From assembly GCF_900111005.1 (NCBI RefSeq), contig NZ_FOFV01000005.1:310001-374000 (forward strand): DNA of 64,000 nucleotides, given 5' to 3'. The stretch comes from Lentzea albida (GTDB lineage Bacteria > Actinomycetota > Actinomycetes > Mycobacteriales > Pseudonocardiaceae). Both the position numbers and the translations under genes were made by a program. The notes below the pieces were generated by a model. The model saw only the letters and a list, made by a program, of their open reading frames with translations, was not told where the DNA came from and searched no databases. Shown here piece by piece: positions 36,035 to 43,441 of the stretch. How positions within the stretch are numbered: the stretch's first letter is position 1; the number at the start of each line of letters is the position of its first letter.

Positions 36035-36756
36035 GGTTGGCAGCGACCGATTTCGGCGGCGACGGACGGCCGTTCCTGCTCCTGCACGGACTGGGCGGCG
36101 ACAGGACGGCGTGGGAAACGCTTGCGCCGCAACTGGACGGACGTGCCGTGGCCGTCGACCTGCGCGGGCACGGCGACTCACCCGACGGCCCCTGGGACTG
36201 GGACGCGGTGCTCGACGACCTCGAGGACGCGACCGTCCAGTTCGGACTCGTCAGCCCGGTGGTCGTCGGCCACTCGCTGGGCGGCGTGATCGCCGGCCTG
36301 TGGGCGTTGCGGCACCCGGACTGCCCGGCGGCCGTCAGCCTGGACGGACACCGTTCCGCCACAACGCATCCGGCGAACTACTCGGGTCTGCCCGAAGAAG
36401 AGGTGGTCGAGGGCCTGGCCAGGTTGAACGCGATCTTCGACGCGCAGTTGGAGACGATCACCCGCCCGTCCCGCGAGATCCTCTCGGTGCTGCGGACCTC
36501 ACCGGAGCTCCTCGACGCGCTCCCGGTCTTCGCGAAGGTGACCGTGCCGTTCCTGCTGGTGCTCGCCACCCGAAACCTGCCGGTGCCACCGGACCTCGTG
36601 CCGCTGTTCGACGCCCACCGCGCCGGTCTGCGCCGTGACCTGCCCCCGAACGTCGAGGTGCACGAGATCGACGCGTCGCACGGCATGGTCGCCGAACGGC
36701 CGGCGGAGGTCGCGGCGGCCGTGAATCACTTCGTGAGCAGTCGCTTCAGCGCCTGA
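36031..36756 (+). CDS. Alpha/beta hydrolase
   Basis: A 241-residue alpha/beta hydrolase: oxyanion segment LLLHGLGGDRTAWETL, nucleophile Ser in VVVGHSLGGVIAGLWAL, and His in IDASHGMVAERP near the C terminus. It is cytoplasmic. GTG 36031 overlaps the upstream regulator stop (GTGA) and has GGAGAG upstream; the frame is open further up but would duplicate the regulator gene. It is probably induced with the HTH regulator by some ester or lactone. The end overlaps the convergent TetR gene by 31 bases. Confidence 0.9.
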   Translation: MRLAATDFGGDGRPFLLLHGLGGDRTAWETLAPQLDGRAVAVDLRGHGDSPDGPWDWDAVLDDLEDATVQFGLVSPVVVGHSLGGVIAGLWALRHPDCPAAVSLDGHRSATTHPANYSGLPEEEVVEGLARLNAIFDAQLETITRPSREILSVLRTSPELLDALPVFAKVTVPFLLVLATRNLPVPPDLVPLFDAHRAGLRRDLPPNVEVHEIDASHGMVAERPAEVAAAVNHFVSSRFSA

Positions 36757-37325
36757 CGTGCGCGGCGCGGCGCCGCCTCGTCGTGCTCCAGCTGCAGGAA
36801 GTGGTTGAGCGCCAGCATGACGCCGAGGATCTCGTAGATCAGCTGCTCGACGTCGGTGTCCGGCTTGAGGTCGCCGTCGCTCACCGCGCGCCGGATGTGG
36901 ATGCGCAGGTCCCGGCGCCACAACGCGTTCATGCCCGCCAGCGCGTCCCGCACCCGCCCGCTGCGGCCGTCGAACTCGGCCGTGGCGGCGGTGAAGAAGC
37001 ACCCGCCGGGCAGCACCTCGCGTTCGAGGTAGGACACCCACGCCTCGCAGACCTCAATCAGGCGCGGCAGCCCCGACGGCATCTGCTTCACCTTGCGCGG
37101 CACCTCGCGCAGGAAGACCTCCGCGGCCTGGTCGACCACCGCGAGCTGCAGGGCCTCCTTGGTGCCGAAGTGCCCGAGCAACCCGGCCTTGCTCATCCCG
37201 AGCTCCGCGGCGAGCCGCCCGATCGTGAGCCCCTCGAGCCCTTCCGCCGAGGCGATGGCGAGGCTGCGGTCGAGGATGCGCTGCCGAGTCTCGAGGGTGT
37301 CGGCGACAGATCTGCGCGGGCTCAT
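36726..37325 (-). CDS. TetR family regulator
   Basis: A 199-residue repressor: DNA-binding domain residues 12-58 (RILDRSLAIASAEGLEGLTI, GMSKAGLLGHFGTKEALQLA) and a C-terminal domain of TetR_C_6 type (PGGCFFTAATAEFDGRSGRV). It is divergent from the FabH-like gene, and a 24-base dyad lies between the -35 and -10 of that gene, so it very probably represses it. Ligands for relatives are often acyl-CoAs or lipophilic compounds. Confidence 0.9.
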   Translation of the reverse strand: MSPRRSVADTLETRQRILDRSLAIASAEGLEGLTIGRLAAELGMSKAGLLGHFGTKEALQLAVVDQAAEVFLREVPRKVKQMPSGLPRLIEVCEAWVSYLEREVLPGGCFFTAATAEFDGRSGRVRDALAGMNALWRRDLRIHIRRAVSDGDLKPDTDVEQLIYEILGVMLALNHFLQLEHDEAAPRRARQALKRLLTK

Positions 37326-37344
37326 CCCTGTAGTTTACGTCTCT

Positions 37345-37373
37345 TTAGCTACCGACCGATCGGTTGCTATATT
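37345..37373 (+). promoter_or_regulatory. Promoter with embedded TetR operator
   Basis: TTAGCT (37345-37350) and TATATT (37368-37373), 17 bases apart, form the promoter of the FabH-like gene. The spacer is filled by a dyad (37346-37369) that starts TAGC and ends GCTA around CCGATCGG and matches its reverse complement at 20 of 24 positions. A bound TetR dimer would exclude RNA polymerase. Confidence 0.65.
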
Positions 37374-37406
37374 CGCGGCGTCGCAGCCTCGCCGAAGGAG
37401 CCCACC

Positions 37407-38351
37407 TTGTCCGGATCACGTGTCGTAGCGTTCGGCCACCACCAGCCCGAGCGAGTGCTGACCAACGCCGACCTGGAGAAGATGGTCGACACCAACGACG
37501 AGTGGATCCTCCAGCGCACCGGCATCGCGACCCGCCGCATCGCCGCCCCCACGGAAACCGTGGCGGACATGGCCTCCGAAGCAGGCGCGAAGGCCCTCGC
37601 CGCCTCCGGCCTGGCTCCGTCCGACATCGGCCAGGTCATCGTCGCCACCTGCTCGGCCATCGACCGCTCCCCCTCCACCGCGGCACAGGTGGCGGCACGG
37701 CTGGAGATCCCGTCCGCGGTCGTCTTCGACCTCAACAACGCCTGCGCCGGCTTCTGCACCGCCCTCGCCACCGCCGACCACACGATCCGCGCGGGCGCAG
37801 CACGCCACGCGCTCGTCATCGGCGCCGAGAAGATGTCCGACCTCGTCGACTGGACGGACCGCTCGTCCTGCATCCTGCTGGGCGACGGCGCCGGCGCGGC
37901 CGTGGTCAGCGCCTCCCCCGACGCCCTCATCGGCCCGGCCACGTGGGGCTCGGACCCCACCCGCGCGAACGCCGTCCGCCTGGTCGACGAGTGGCAGCCG
38001 CGCTTCGCCCAGGAGGGCCAGTCGGTCTTCCGCTGGGCCACCAGCGAACTCCCGTCGATCGCGGTCGAGGCCTGCGAACGGGCGGGCATCGCCGTCACGG
38101 ACCTCGCGGCCGTCGTCACGCACCAGGCCAACCTGCGGATCATCGAGGCACTCACGCGCAAGCTCGGCCTGAGCCCCGGCACGGTGATCGGCCGCGACGT
38201 GGTGGAGTCCGGCAACACCTCGGCCGCGTCCGTTCCGCTCGCGCTGTCCAAAATGGCCGAGCGCGGGGAACTGCCTTCGGGTCAGCCGGTGCTGTTGTTC
38301 GCGTTCGGCGGCGGGTTGTCGTGGGCGGGCCAGGTGATCACGGCTCCGTAG
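37407..38351 (+). CDS. 3-oxoacyl-ACP synthase III (FabH-like)
   Basis: A 314-residue ketosynthase that starts acyl chains by condensing an acyl-CoA with malonyl-ACP. The catalytic triad is Cys113 (NNACAGF), His239 (THQANLRI) and Asn270 (SGNTSAASV). It is probably started by TTG 37407, with AAGGAG six bases upstream; no better start gives the conserved N terminus SGSRVVAFGHHQPE. The stand-alone copy with its own TetR repressor may serve membrane adaptation or a specialised pathway rather than bulk fatty-acid synthesis. A gene-free repeat region follows. Confidence 0.92.
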   Translation: MSGSRVVAFGHHQPERVLTNADLEKMVDTNDEWILQRTGIATRRIAAPTETVADMASEAGAKALAASGLAPSDIGQVIVATCSAIDRSPSTAAQVAARLEIPSAVVFDLNNACAGFCTALATADHTIRAGAARHALVIGAEKMSDLVDWTDRSSCILLGDGAGAAVVSASPDALIGPATWGSDPTRANAVRLVDEWQPRFAQEGQSVFRWATSELPSIAVEACERAGIAVTDLAAVVTHQANLRIIEALTRKLGLSPGTVIGRDVVESGNTSAASVPLALSKMAERGELPSGQPVLLFAFGGGLSWAGQVITAP

Positions 38352-38395
38352 GGCGGCGGCCCGCCGCACCACCGGGGGCGCCGGCACGCCGAACA

Positions 38396-38494
38396 CACCT
38401 GCTGCCAAGCAATGGCGGAGCCGGGGGCACCTGCTGTCAAGCAATGGCGGAGCCGGGGGCGCACCTGCTGCCCAACGCAATGGCGAAGCCGAGG
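38396..38494. repeat. Three tandem 32-33 bp repeats
   Basis: Units at 38396-38427, 38428-38459 and 38462-38494 share CACCTGCTG and CAATGGCGAAGCC-like blocks; units 1 and 2 differ at one base. They lie between the convergent FabH-like and FAD-reductase genes. Their translation gives no conserved protein. The whole interval 38352-39010 holds these repeats plus two hairpins; the stretches 38663-38818 and 38858-39010 show nothing I can support. Confidence 0.7.
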
Positions 38495-38545
38495 CGTCCT
38501 TACCTCGCCTGCCCGAGCAAGCGGTGGTGACCCGGCCCCGACGGG

Positions 38546-38662
38546 GATTGGGGCTTGACTTCGGGTGCGAGGCCTTGAACTTGACCACTCGGCCGGGCTT
38601 CACAGACCGGCCTTTTCCAGGCCGAGAAGGCCTCGCAAGGGCCCCGAAGTCAAGCCCCAATC
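38546..38662. repeat. 117-nt multi-stem hairpin element
   Basis: A perfect 20-bp outer stem (38546-38565 with 38643-38662; first half starts GATTGGGGCTTGAC), an 11-bp second stem (38566-38576 TGCGAGGCCTT with 38627-38637) after a 5-base bulge, and a 7-bp third stem (CTCGGCC 38588-38594 with GGCCGAG 38620-38626). The long perfect arms without coding suggest a REP/MITE-like intergenic element, or a large bidirectional terminator for the convergent genes. Confidence 0.7.
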
Positions 38663-38818
38663 GCAATCGTCGCGAAGCGGCGATGAAACAACCCGGCTCG
38701 ACAAGGCCCACGCAACCACCCTCGCCAGGTGACGCGACCGCACGCCACGCGACCACCTCGCTGGAACCGGCGCCAGCCCGCACAAGCACAAGCCGCACAA
38801 CCCGAACCGCACATAGGC

Positions 38819-38857
38819 CGGTGTGGCGACTCGGGAGCCCGCCGAGCCGCCACACCG
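38819..38857 (-). terminator. 16-bp stem-loop downstream of the FAD reductase operon
   Basis: CGGTGTGGCGACTCGG (38819-38834) pairs with 38842-38857 with one mismatch, around a 7-base loop. In the minus-strand RNA the mismatch is a G-U wobble, so it suits termination of the reductase operon that ends at 39011. Confidence 0.55.
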
Positions 38858-39010
38858 TTGGTGACGCACGAGAAGGAGATCCAAGCTGCCGGCGCGGGAA
38901 CGAGCGCATCGCCGCGTGACGTCATCGGTCCGCCACCTGGCCACGCGGGCGACGTCGGAGTTCGCCGCTCCCGCTTGCCCTGTACCGGCAACCGCACCTC
39001 CTCTACCTGG

Positions 39011-40381
39011 TTAGGGCCTCGCGCGTCCTCCGCCCGAGCGCACCATCTCCGGCCTCGAGCGCGAGTGCCTCCGCCGCTGCAATGGCGGGGACATCGACGA
39101 CGAGACGGACGGGGGAACGGATGATGCGTGGGCGGCGACCGGTTCGGGAACCGGGATCATGGTGGTCGGGAGGACCTCCGGTTCCGCAGCCGGCTCGGGC
39201 TGCGTCCACACCGGGGTGTTCGTCTCGACCTCGTTCTGCCGGAACAGTTCCGGGGTCTCGGTGATGATCTTGCCCGGCGATTCCAGACCCACGATGCCGA
39301 CGAGCTTGCCGTTGGCGATGAAGCCGGTGAGTCCGTTCACGTCGGTGGTGTCGGTGCCGAGCACGGGCAGGCCCGCGCCCTGCACGCGCATGCCGTACTG
39401 CTCGGTCCAGAAGCGGGGCACCGGCGTGTAGGTCTTGGCGTGGTTGCGGCCCACGAGGAGGTTCTCGGCCGCGGCGCGGCCTCCCTCGACGGCGTTCAGC
39501 CAGTGCTCGACGCGGCGGACCACGCCGTTGAAGCGCATGTTGGGCCAGCGGGCCACGTCGCCGCAGGCGACGAGGTTCTCGGCGCCGACCACGTGGTTGG
39601 TGGAGTCGCACAGGACGCCGTCGGAGATGTCGAGGCCGGAGCCGCGCAGCCAGTCGACGGCCGGCGAGGCGCCCACGGCCAGCACCACGCACGAGGCGAA
39701 GAAGACCTGACCATCGCTCAGGTGGATCCCGATGCCGCCGGGCTGGCGCACCCAGTGCTTGATGCCGACGCCGGTGGCCAGGCGGACGCCGTGCTCGACG
39801 TGCGCCTCGGTGATCTTCTTGCCGATGTCGTCGCCGACCACGCCGCCCAGCAAGGCGGGCGAACGCACGATCAGCGCGACGTCGCGGCCCATGTGGCGCA
39901 CCGAGCACGCGAGCTCGCAGCCGATGAAGCCGCCGCCGATGACGGCGACGAGTCCCTGGGACTGGCGGATGTTCTTGCGGATCGCGACCGCGTCGTCCAG
40001 CGTCCGCAGCACGTGCACCCGCGGGTCGTGGCGCGGAGCCCCGCCCATCGCGCGGGCGTCGACGCCCGTGGCGATGATCATGCCGTCGTACTTGATCTCC
40101 TCGCCGCCCGGGACCCAGACCGACTGCTTCTTCGGGTCCAGGTGCAGGGCCGGGGAGTTCAGCCGCCACTCGGCGTCGAGGTCTCCGGAGAACGACAGCA
40201 ACGCGTCGTCCGGGGTCCACTCCCCGGTGATGATCTGCTTCGACAGGCACGGGCGGTGGTACGGGAGGTGCCGCTCGGCGGACAGGATGGTGATCTGCCC
40301 GTCGAAACCCATCTCCCGCAGCCGTTCCGCGGAACGGACTCCACCGAGTCCGCCGCCGACGACCACGATCCGTTCGCTCAC
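39011..40381 (-). CDS. FAD-dependent ferredoxin reductase with Pro/Arg-rich tail
   Basis: A 456-residue pyridine-nucleotide-dependent reductase like rhodocoxin/putidaredoxin reductases. The FAD motif is VVVGGGLGGVRSAERLR, the NAD(P) motif AVIGGGFIGCELA, and the second FAD motif VACGDVARWPN. The core ends near residue 390. A tail of about 65 residues rich in Pro, Ser and Arg (AEPEVLPTTMIPVPEP) is not part of the family and may bind a partner or membrane. GTG 40381 overlaps the upstream heme-ferredoxin gene by 4 bases, so it is the natural electron donor to that protein. Confidence 0.92.
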   Translation of the reverse strand: MSERIVVVGGGLGGVRSAERLREMGFDGQITILSAERHLPYHRPCLSKQIITGEWTPDDALLSFSGDLDAEWRLNSPALHLDPKKQSVWVPGGEEIKYDGMIIATGVDARAMGGAPRHDPRVHVLRTLDDAVAIRKNIRQSQGLVAVIGGGFIGCELACSVRHMGRDVALIVRSPALLGGVVGDDIGKKITEAHVEHGVRLATGVGIKHWVRQPGGIGIHLSDGQVFFASCVVLAVGASPAVDWLRGSGLDISDGVLCDSTNHVVGAENLVACGDVARWPNMRFNGVVRRVEHWLNAVEGGRAAAENLLVGRNHAKTYTPVPRFWTEQYGMRVQGAGLPVLGTDTTDVNGLTGFIANGKLVGIVGLESPGKIITETPELFRQNEVETNTPVWTQPEPAAEPEVLPTTMIPVPEPVAAHASSVPPSVSSSMSPPLQRRRHSRSRPEMVRSGGGRARP

Positions 40382-41229
40382 TTCACTCGCTCCCTGATCT
40401 CGATCGCGCGCATCGGGCACGCGCGCTGTGCCGCCCGGGCCTGAGCGAAGTGCTCCTCTGGCGGCCGGCGGTTGTAGGTCAGGCGGTTGTCCTCGATCAA
40501 CTGGAAGACGTCGGGGGCCTCCGCCTGGCAGGTGCCGTAGCGGTGGCACTTCTCGTTGTTGACGCTCACGTCCATCGCGTCGCCCTCGCCGACGCCGGGT
40601 TCCTTGCCGCGCTCGGAGTCGAGCATGCCGATGCGCACCAGCACCTCGGGAGGCAGGAACCTGGCGAGCGCCAGGGTCGCGGTGGGGACGAGAACGGTGA
40701 GGCCGGCCAGCCAGAGAACGGACAGGTTGCCGTTCGCGATGGCGCCGAACCAGGAGTGCACCACGGTGATGCCCACCGCGATGTACGCCGTCTGGTGGAA
40801 CCTCAACCACTTGCGGTAGAAGACTTTGTGCCTCATCGAGGCGAGGACGGCGATCGCGAGCATGACCTCCAGGCCGAGGATGCCCAGCGCGTGCCGGAAG
40901 AGACCGCCGTCGACGAACGGCAGGACGAGCTTGACGAAGCTGAACGTACCGGTCTGGATCAGCGTGAACGCGAACGCGTGGACGCAGCCGAACGCGATCG
41001 CCAGCGACGCGAGCACCATGTGCCCGTTCTTCAAACCCTCACGGCCGGTGAGCTTCTCGGCCCACCCGGTCGCGATCAGCACACCCCAGGACAGGGTGGC
41101 GCACATCAGGACGTAAGCCAGCCTGGCAGACAGCTGCGCCATCTTCTTGACGCCCGCGTCGAACTCGGACGACTGGGCCACCAGGAGCGGAATCTGGCTC
41201 GACAACAACTCTTCCTCCGGAGAAACCAC
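40378..41229 (-). CDS. Ferric-reductase-like bis-heme membrane domain fused to a 3Fe-4S ferredoxin
   Basis: A 283-residue fusion. Residues 35-190 hold five or six transmembrane helices with two His pairs, His70-x13-His84 and His145-x12-His158, the spacing that binds two b hemes in ferric reductases and NADPH oxidases. Residues 218-283 are a small ferredoxin with Cys228, Cys234 (CHRYGTC) and Cys271-Pro, typical of the 3Fe-4S ferredoxins that serve P450s. The usual FAD/NAD domain is absent but encoded by the next, overlapping gene. Electrons could pass from NAD(P)H to FAD, ferredoxin, hemes and an outside acceptor. GTG 41229 is the longest start; TTG 41208 with GGAGGAAG upstream is an alternative. 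Confidence 0.8.
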   Translation of the reverse strand: MVSPEEELLSSQIPLLVAQSSEFDAGVKKMAQLSARLAYVLMCATLSWGVLIATGWAEKLTGREGLKNGHMVLASLAIAFGCVHAFAFTLIQTGTFSFVKLVLPFVDGGLFRHALGILGLEVMLAIAVLASMRHKVFYRKWLRFHQTAYIAVGITVVHSWFGAIANGNLSVLWLAGLTVLVPTATLALARFLPPEVLVRIGMLDSERGKEPGVGEGDAMDVSVNNEKCHRYGTCQAEAPDVFQLIEDNRLTYNRRPPEEHFAQARAAQRACPMRAIEIRERVK

Positions 41230-41251
41230 TGGGTGGGACTACCTCGCGGGA

Positions 41252-41300
41252 ACCCGCCCGGTCCTGGGTGCAGGAGTGGACACATCAGAACCGGGCGGGT
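41252..41300. promoter_or_regulatory. 11-bp inverted repeat upstream of the heme-ferredoxin gene
   Basis: ACCCGCCCGGT (41252-41262) and ACCGGGCGGGT (41290-41300) are perfect complements separated by 27 bases, between the DUF4142 stop and the heme-ferredoxin start. It could be an operator or a structured leader. Confidence 0.4.
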
Positions 41301-41352
41301 GGGAACAGGTCCGCGTTGGAGTGCCTCTGACCTTGGGACACCACCTCCGTTT

Positions 41353-41369
41353 CCCGTTGCCACAACGGG
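41353..41369 (-). terminator. Short hairpin after the DUF4142 gene
   Basis: CCCGTTG-CCA-CAACGGG is a 7-bp stem with a 3-base loop, 10 bases after the DUF4142 stop codon. It may end or attenuate transcription before the heme-ferredoxin operon. Confidence 0.5.
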
Positions 41370-41379
41370 GTCTTGCGAA

Positions 41380-42090
41380 TCACCGCACCGGTCGTCGCGG
41401 GCGGAGTACTCGGAGCAGGAGCACCGTGAGGACGGCTCCCGCGGCGGTGACCGTGAGGATCACCCACATGTTCGGCCCCTCGTTCGAGGCCAGGGTCGCG
41501 TTGATGATGCCGCCGGCGGGCTGCGGTTCGGCGAACGACGAGTCGCCCGCGAGACCGGTGCTCTCCAGCAACGTCATGTGCTTCATCACCACGTCGATGC
41601 CCGCCTGGGCGAACCCGCGGATGACGTCGTTGCGGGTCCCCGAGCGCACCTTCGCGATGAAGGGGAAAATCTGGCCGTGCGCGGCGCGCAACCGGGCGAC
41701 GAACGCCTGGTCGAACGCGTCACCCTCAAGCGCGTTGATCTCTTCCATCCACGACTGCTGTGCCGGGTTCGGCACGTCGGGCGTGGTCAGCCCGAACCCC
41801 GCGGCCGTCTTCTTCGTCAGCGCGTCCAGCATCATGTGGTCGAGCATGATCATCTTGCCGATCTGCTTGACCCTGGCGTTGGACGCCTTGGTGGCCGTGA
41901 GCTCGCCCATGGGCATCTCCCACAGGCCTGCGAGGCGCACCCGGTTGAGCAGTTCGCGGTCGTTCGCGGTCAGCGGTCCGCTCGGGGTGTCCATCACTCC
42001 CCCGGTGTCCGCGGGCTGTGCTGCAGCCGTGGCGGTCAGACCGGAGAAGAGGAACAACAGCGCAAAGACGGTGGCGAGGGCTCTGGTCAT
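41380..42090 (-). CDS. Secreted DUF4142 protein with C-terminal anchor
   Basis: A 236-residue exported protein: signal peptide 1-24 (ALATVFALLFLFSGLTATAAA), a DUF4142 helical bundle (about 40-180, LNRVRLAGLWEMPMGELTAT, KMIMLDHMMLDALTKKTAAG) and a C-terminal transmembrane helix (about 205-226, MWVILTVTAAGAVLTVLLLR) with a basic tail, so it is anchored facing outward. DUF4142 is a ferritin-like four-helix domain of unknown role. It lies between the lipoprotein and the heme-ferredoxin gene on one strand, suggesting a shared envelope redox function. Confidence 0.85.
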   Translation of the reverse strand: MTRALATVFALLFLFSGLTATAAAQPADTGGVMDTPSGPLTANDRELLNRVRLAGLWEMPMGELTATKASNARVKQIGKMIMLDHMMLDALTKKTAAGFGLTTPDVPNPAQQSWMEEINALEGDAFDQAFVARLRAAHGQIFPFIAKVRSGTRNDVIRGFAQAGIDVVMKHMTLLESTGLAGDSSFAEPQPAGGIINATLASNEGPNMWVILTVTAAGAVLTVLLLRVLRPRRPVR

Positions 42091-42158
42091 CGTCTTGTTG
42101 TCCTCGTTGTCCAAAGGAAGTCGATAGGGGGCGAATGATTTGCGGCTGAGCAGTGGGC

Positions 42159-42758
42159 TCAGTAACCGGGCGCTGCCGGAGGTGGCGCGGACTGCGGTGT
42201 CTGCGCCGTTCCGGAACCGGGGGACGTGCTCGGCGTACTGCTGCTCTTGCTGTTGTTCTGCGCTTTTCCGCCGGTGATCTTGGCGCCGTTGGGGGCCGTG
42301 ACCCACCACGTGCCGCCCTTGCCCTGGCCCTTCATGTCGCCGGCGACCTTGTCCTCGGCGTAGGTGTACTGGGGCCAGCCCTGGATGGTGAGCTGCTTGG
42401 TGCCGTCCGGCCTGGTCAGGACGCCCATGGAGATCGGATCCACACCGGTCGCCATCGGCGTCTTGTCGGCGAGGACCGGCTTCCAGGCCTTCGCGCACTC
42501 CCCTTCGCAGTTGGACTTCGAGGGCTTGGGAACGTCCTTGTCGAACCGGTAGAGCGGGAGCCCCTCGGCGTCGATGACGAACCAGCCCATCTGGTCGTTG
42601 TTCGCGATGAAGTAGTTGTTCATACCGCTCAGATCAGCGGGTTTGGCCTGCAGGCCACCGGCGGCGGCCGCCCCACCGGGAGGGGTCTGGGTGCTGCCGC
42701 ACGCGGTGAGGGAGAGAGCCAGTGCCGCCAGGGCGGTGATGGCTGGTCCACGTCGCAT
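42159..42758 (-). CDS. Lipoprotein with YxFxxD motifs (COG4315 type)
   Basis: A 199-residue lipoprotein: signal peptide with lipobox ALSLTAC, lipid-anchored Cys20, then repeats of the secreted YxFxxD family, seen as LPLYRFDKD and YTYAEDKV, with a Cys pair in NCEGECAKAW and a Ser/Pro/Gln-rich C terminus. The family is often encoded beside redox membrane proteins and ECF sigma factors. AAAGGACC upstream supports the ATG at 42758. It is divergent from the sigma gene and probably transcribed under its control, continuing into DUF4142. Confidence 0.88.
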   Translation of the reverse strand: MRRGPAITALAALALSLTACGSTQTPPGGAAAAGGLQAKPADLSGMNNYFIANNDQMGWFVIDAEGLPLYRFDKDVPKPSKSNCEGECAKAWKPVLADKTPMATGVDPISMGVLTRPDGTKQLTIQGWPQYTYAEDKVAGDMKGQGKGGTWWVTAPNGAKITGGKAQNNSKSSSTPSTSPGSGTAQTPQSAPPPAAPGY

Positions 42759-42871
42759 CGGCAGGTCCTTTCTCGGCGGGGTACCGAGGAGTACGGACAC
42801 GATCCGGCAACGGTTCACGGACTTCGTGAGGAATATTTGCCTCTCGACTTCGGACGGTTGATGGGGCAAGG

Positions 42872-43441
42872 ATGTCCCCCGTGGCGCGGCATAGACGTCA
42901 ACGTGAGTTAGACGAACAATCACCAAGACCGGGATCTCTCGAGGAAGAGTTGATCCGTCGGCTGTACGAGGAATTCGGCAGTGCCCTGCTGGGACACTGC
43001 ATGAGGTTGACGGGCCACGATCGCCAGTGGGCCGAGGACATCGTGCAGGAAACCCTGGTCAGGGCATGGCGCAACGCCGAGAAACTCGAGCGTGATCCCG
43101 TGCTCTTGCGGTCGTGGTTGTTCACGGTGGCAAGGCGGTTGGTCATTGACGACAGGCGCAAGAGAAGCGTCCGTCCGCAGGAGTTCGAACTGACCCCTTC
43201 GGACGAGTCGCCCTCCGGCAGCGAAGAGGATCGCACCCTCGCGGCGATCGTCGTGGCGGAGGCGATGAACGGTCTCTCGGAGGAACACAGGGAGGCTATT
43301 CTCGAAACATATCTGCGGGACCGCACCGTCGGTGAGGCCGCGGCGGCACTGGGTGTGCCACCGGGAACGGTCAAGTCGAGGGTGTACTACGCGCTCCGTG
43401 CGTTGCGGCGTGCGTTGCACGATCGGGGAGAGACGCGGTGA
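42872..43441 (+). CDS. ECF RNA polymerase sigma factor (SigK/SigL-like)
   Basis: A 189-residue extracytoplasmic-function sigma factor. Region 2 contains GHCMRLTGHDRQWAEDIVQE and TLVRAWRN, and region 4 contains EAAAALGVPPGTVKSRVYYA. It resembles the SigK/SigL group, which is held by a membrane anti-sigma factor of RskA type; the gene for that protein follows with a GTGA overlap. It is divergent from the lipoprotein gene. I could not identify a matching -35/-10 pair for this sigma type in the 113-base gap. Confidence 0.93.
   Translation: MSPVARHRRQRELDEQSPRPGSLEEELIRRLYEEFGSALLGHCMRLTGHDRQWAEDIVQETLVRAWRNAEKLERDPVLLRSWLFTVARRLVIDDRRKRSVRPQEFELTPSDESPSGSEEDRTLAAIVVAEAMNGLSEEHREAILETYLRDRTVGEAAAALGVPPGTVKSRVYYALRALRRALHDRGETR

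Noticed and set aside
30404..38351. A secondary-metabolite cluster around the SARP regulator and the ketosynthase
   Set aside because: No polyketide or peptide synthase, carrier protein, P450 or tailoring set lies nearby; the SARP protein neighbours a peptidase and a LysR/acyl-CoA operon, and the ketosynthase has its own TetR.
38524..38919. A 131-codon open frame on the plus strand in the gene-free interval
   Set aside because: It runs straight through the large hairpin, has low-complexity Arg/Pro/Thr-rich translation and no ribosome site; the DNA is better explained by inverted repeats.
42759..42871. A classic ECF promoter (GGAAC/CGT type) between lipoprotein and sigma genes
   Set aside because: GAACC-like and CGTC-like words occur but not at the right spacing on either strand; SigK-type promoters differ, and I could not assign one with confidence.
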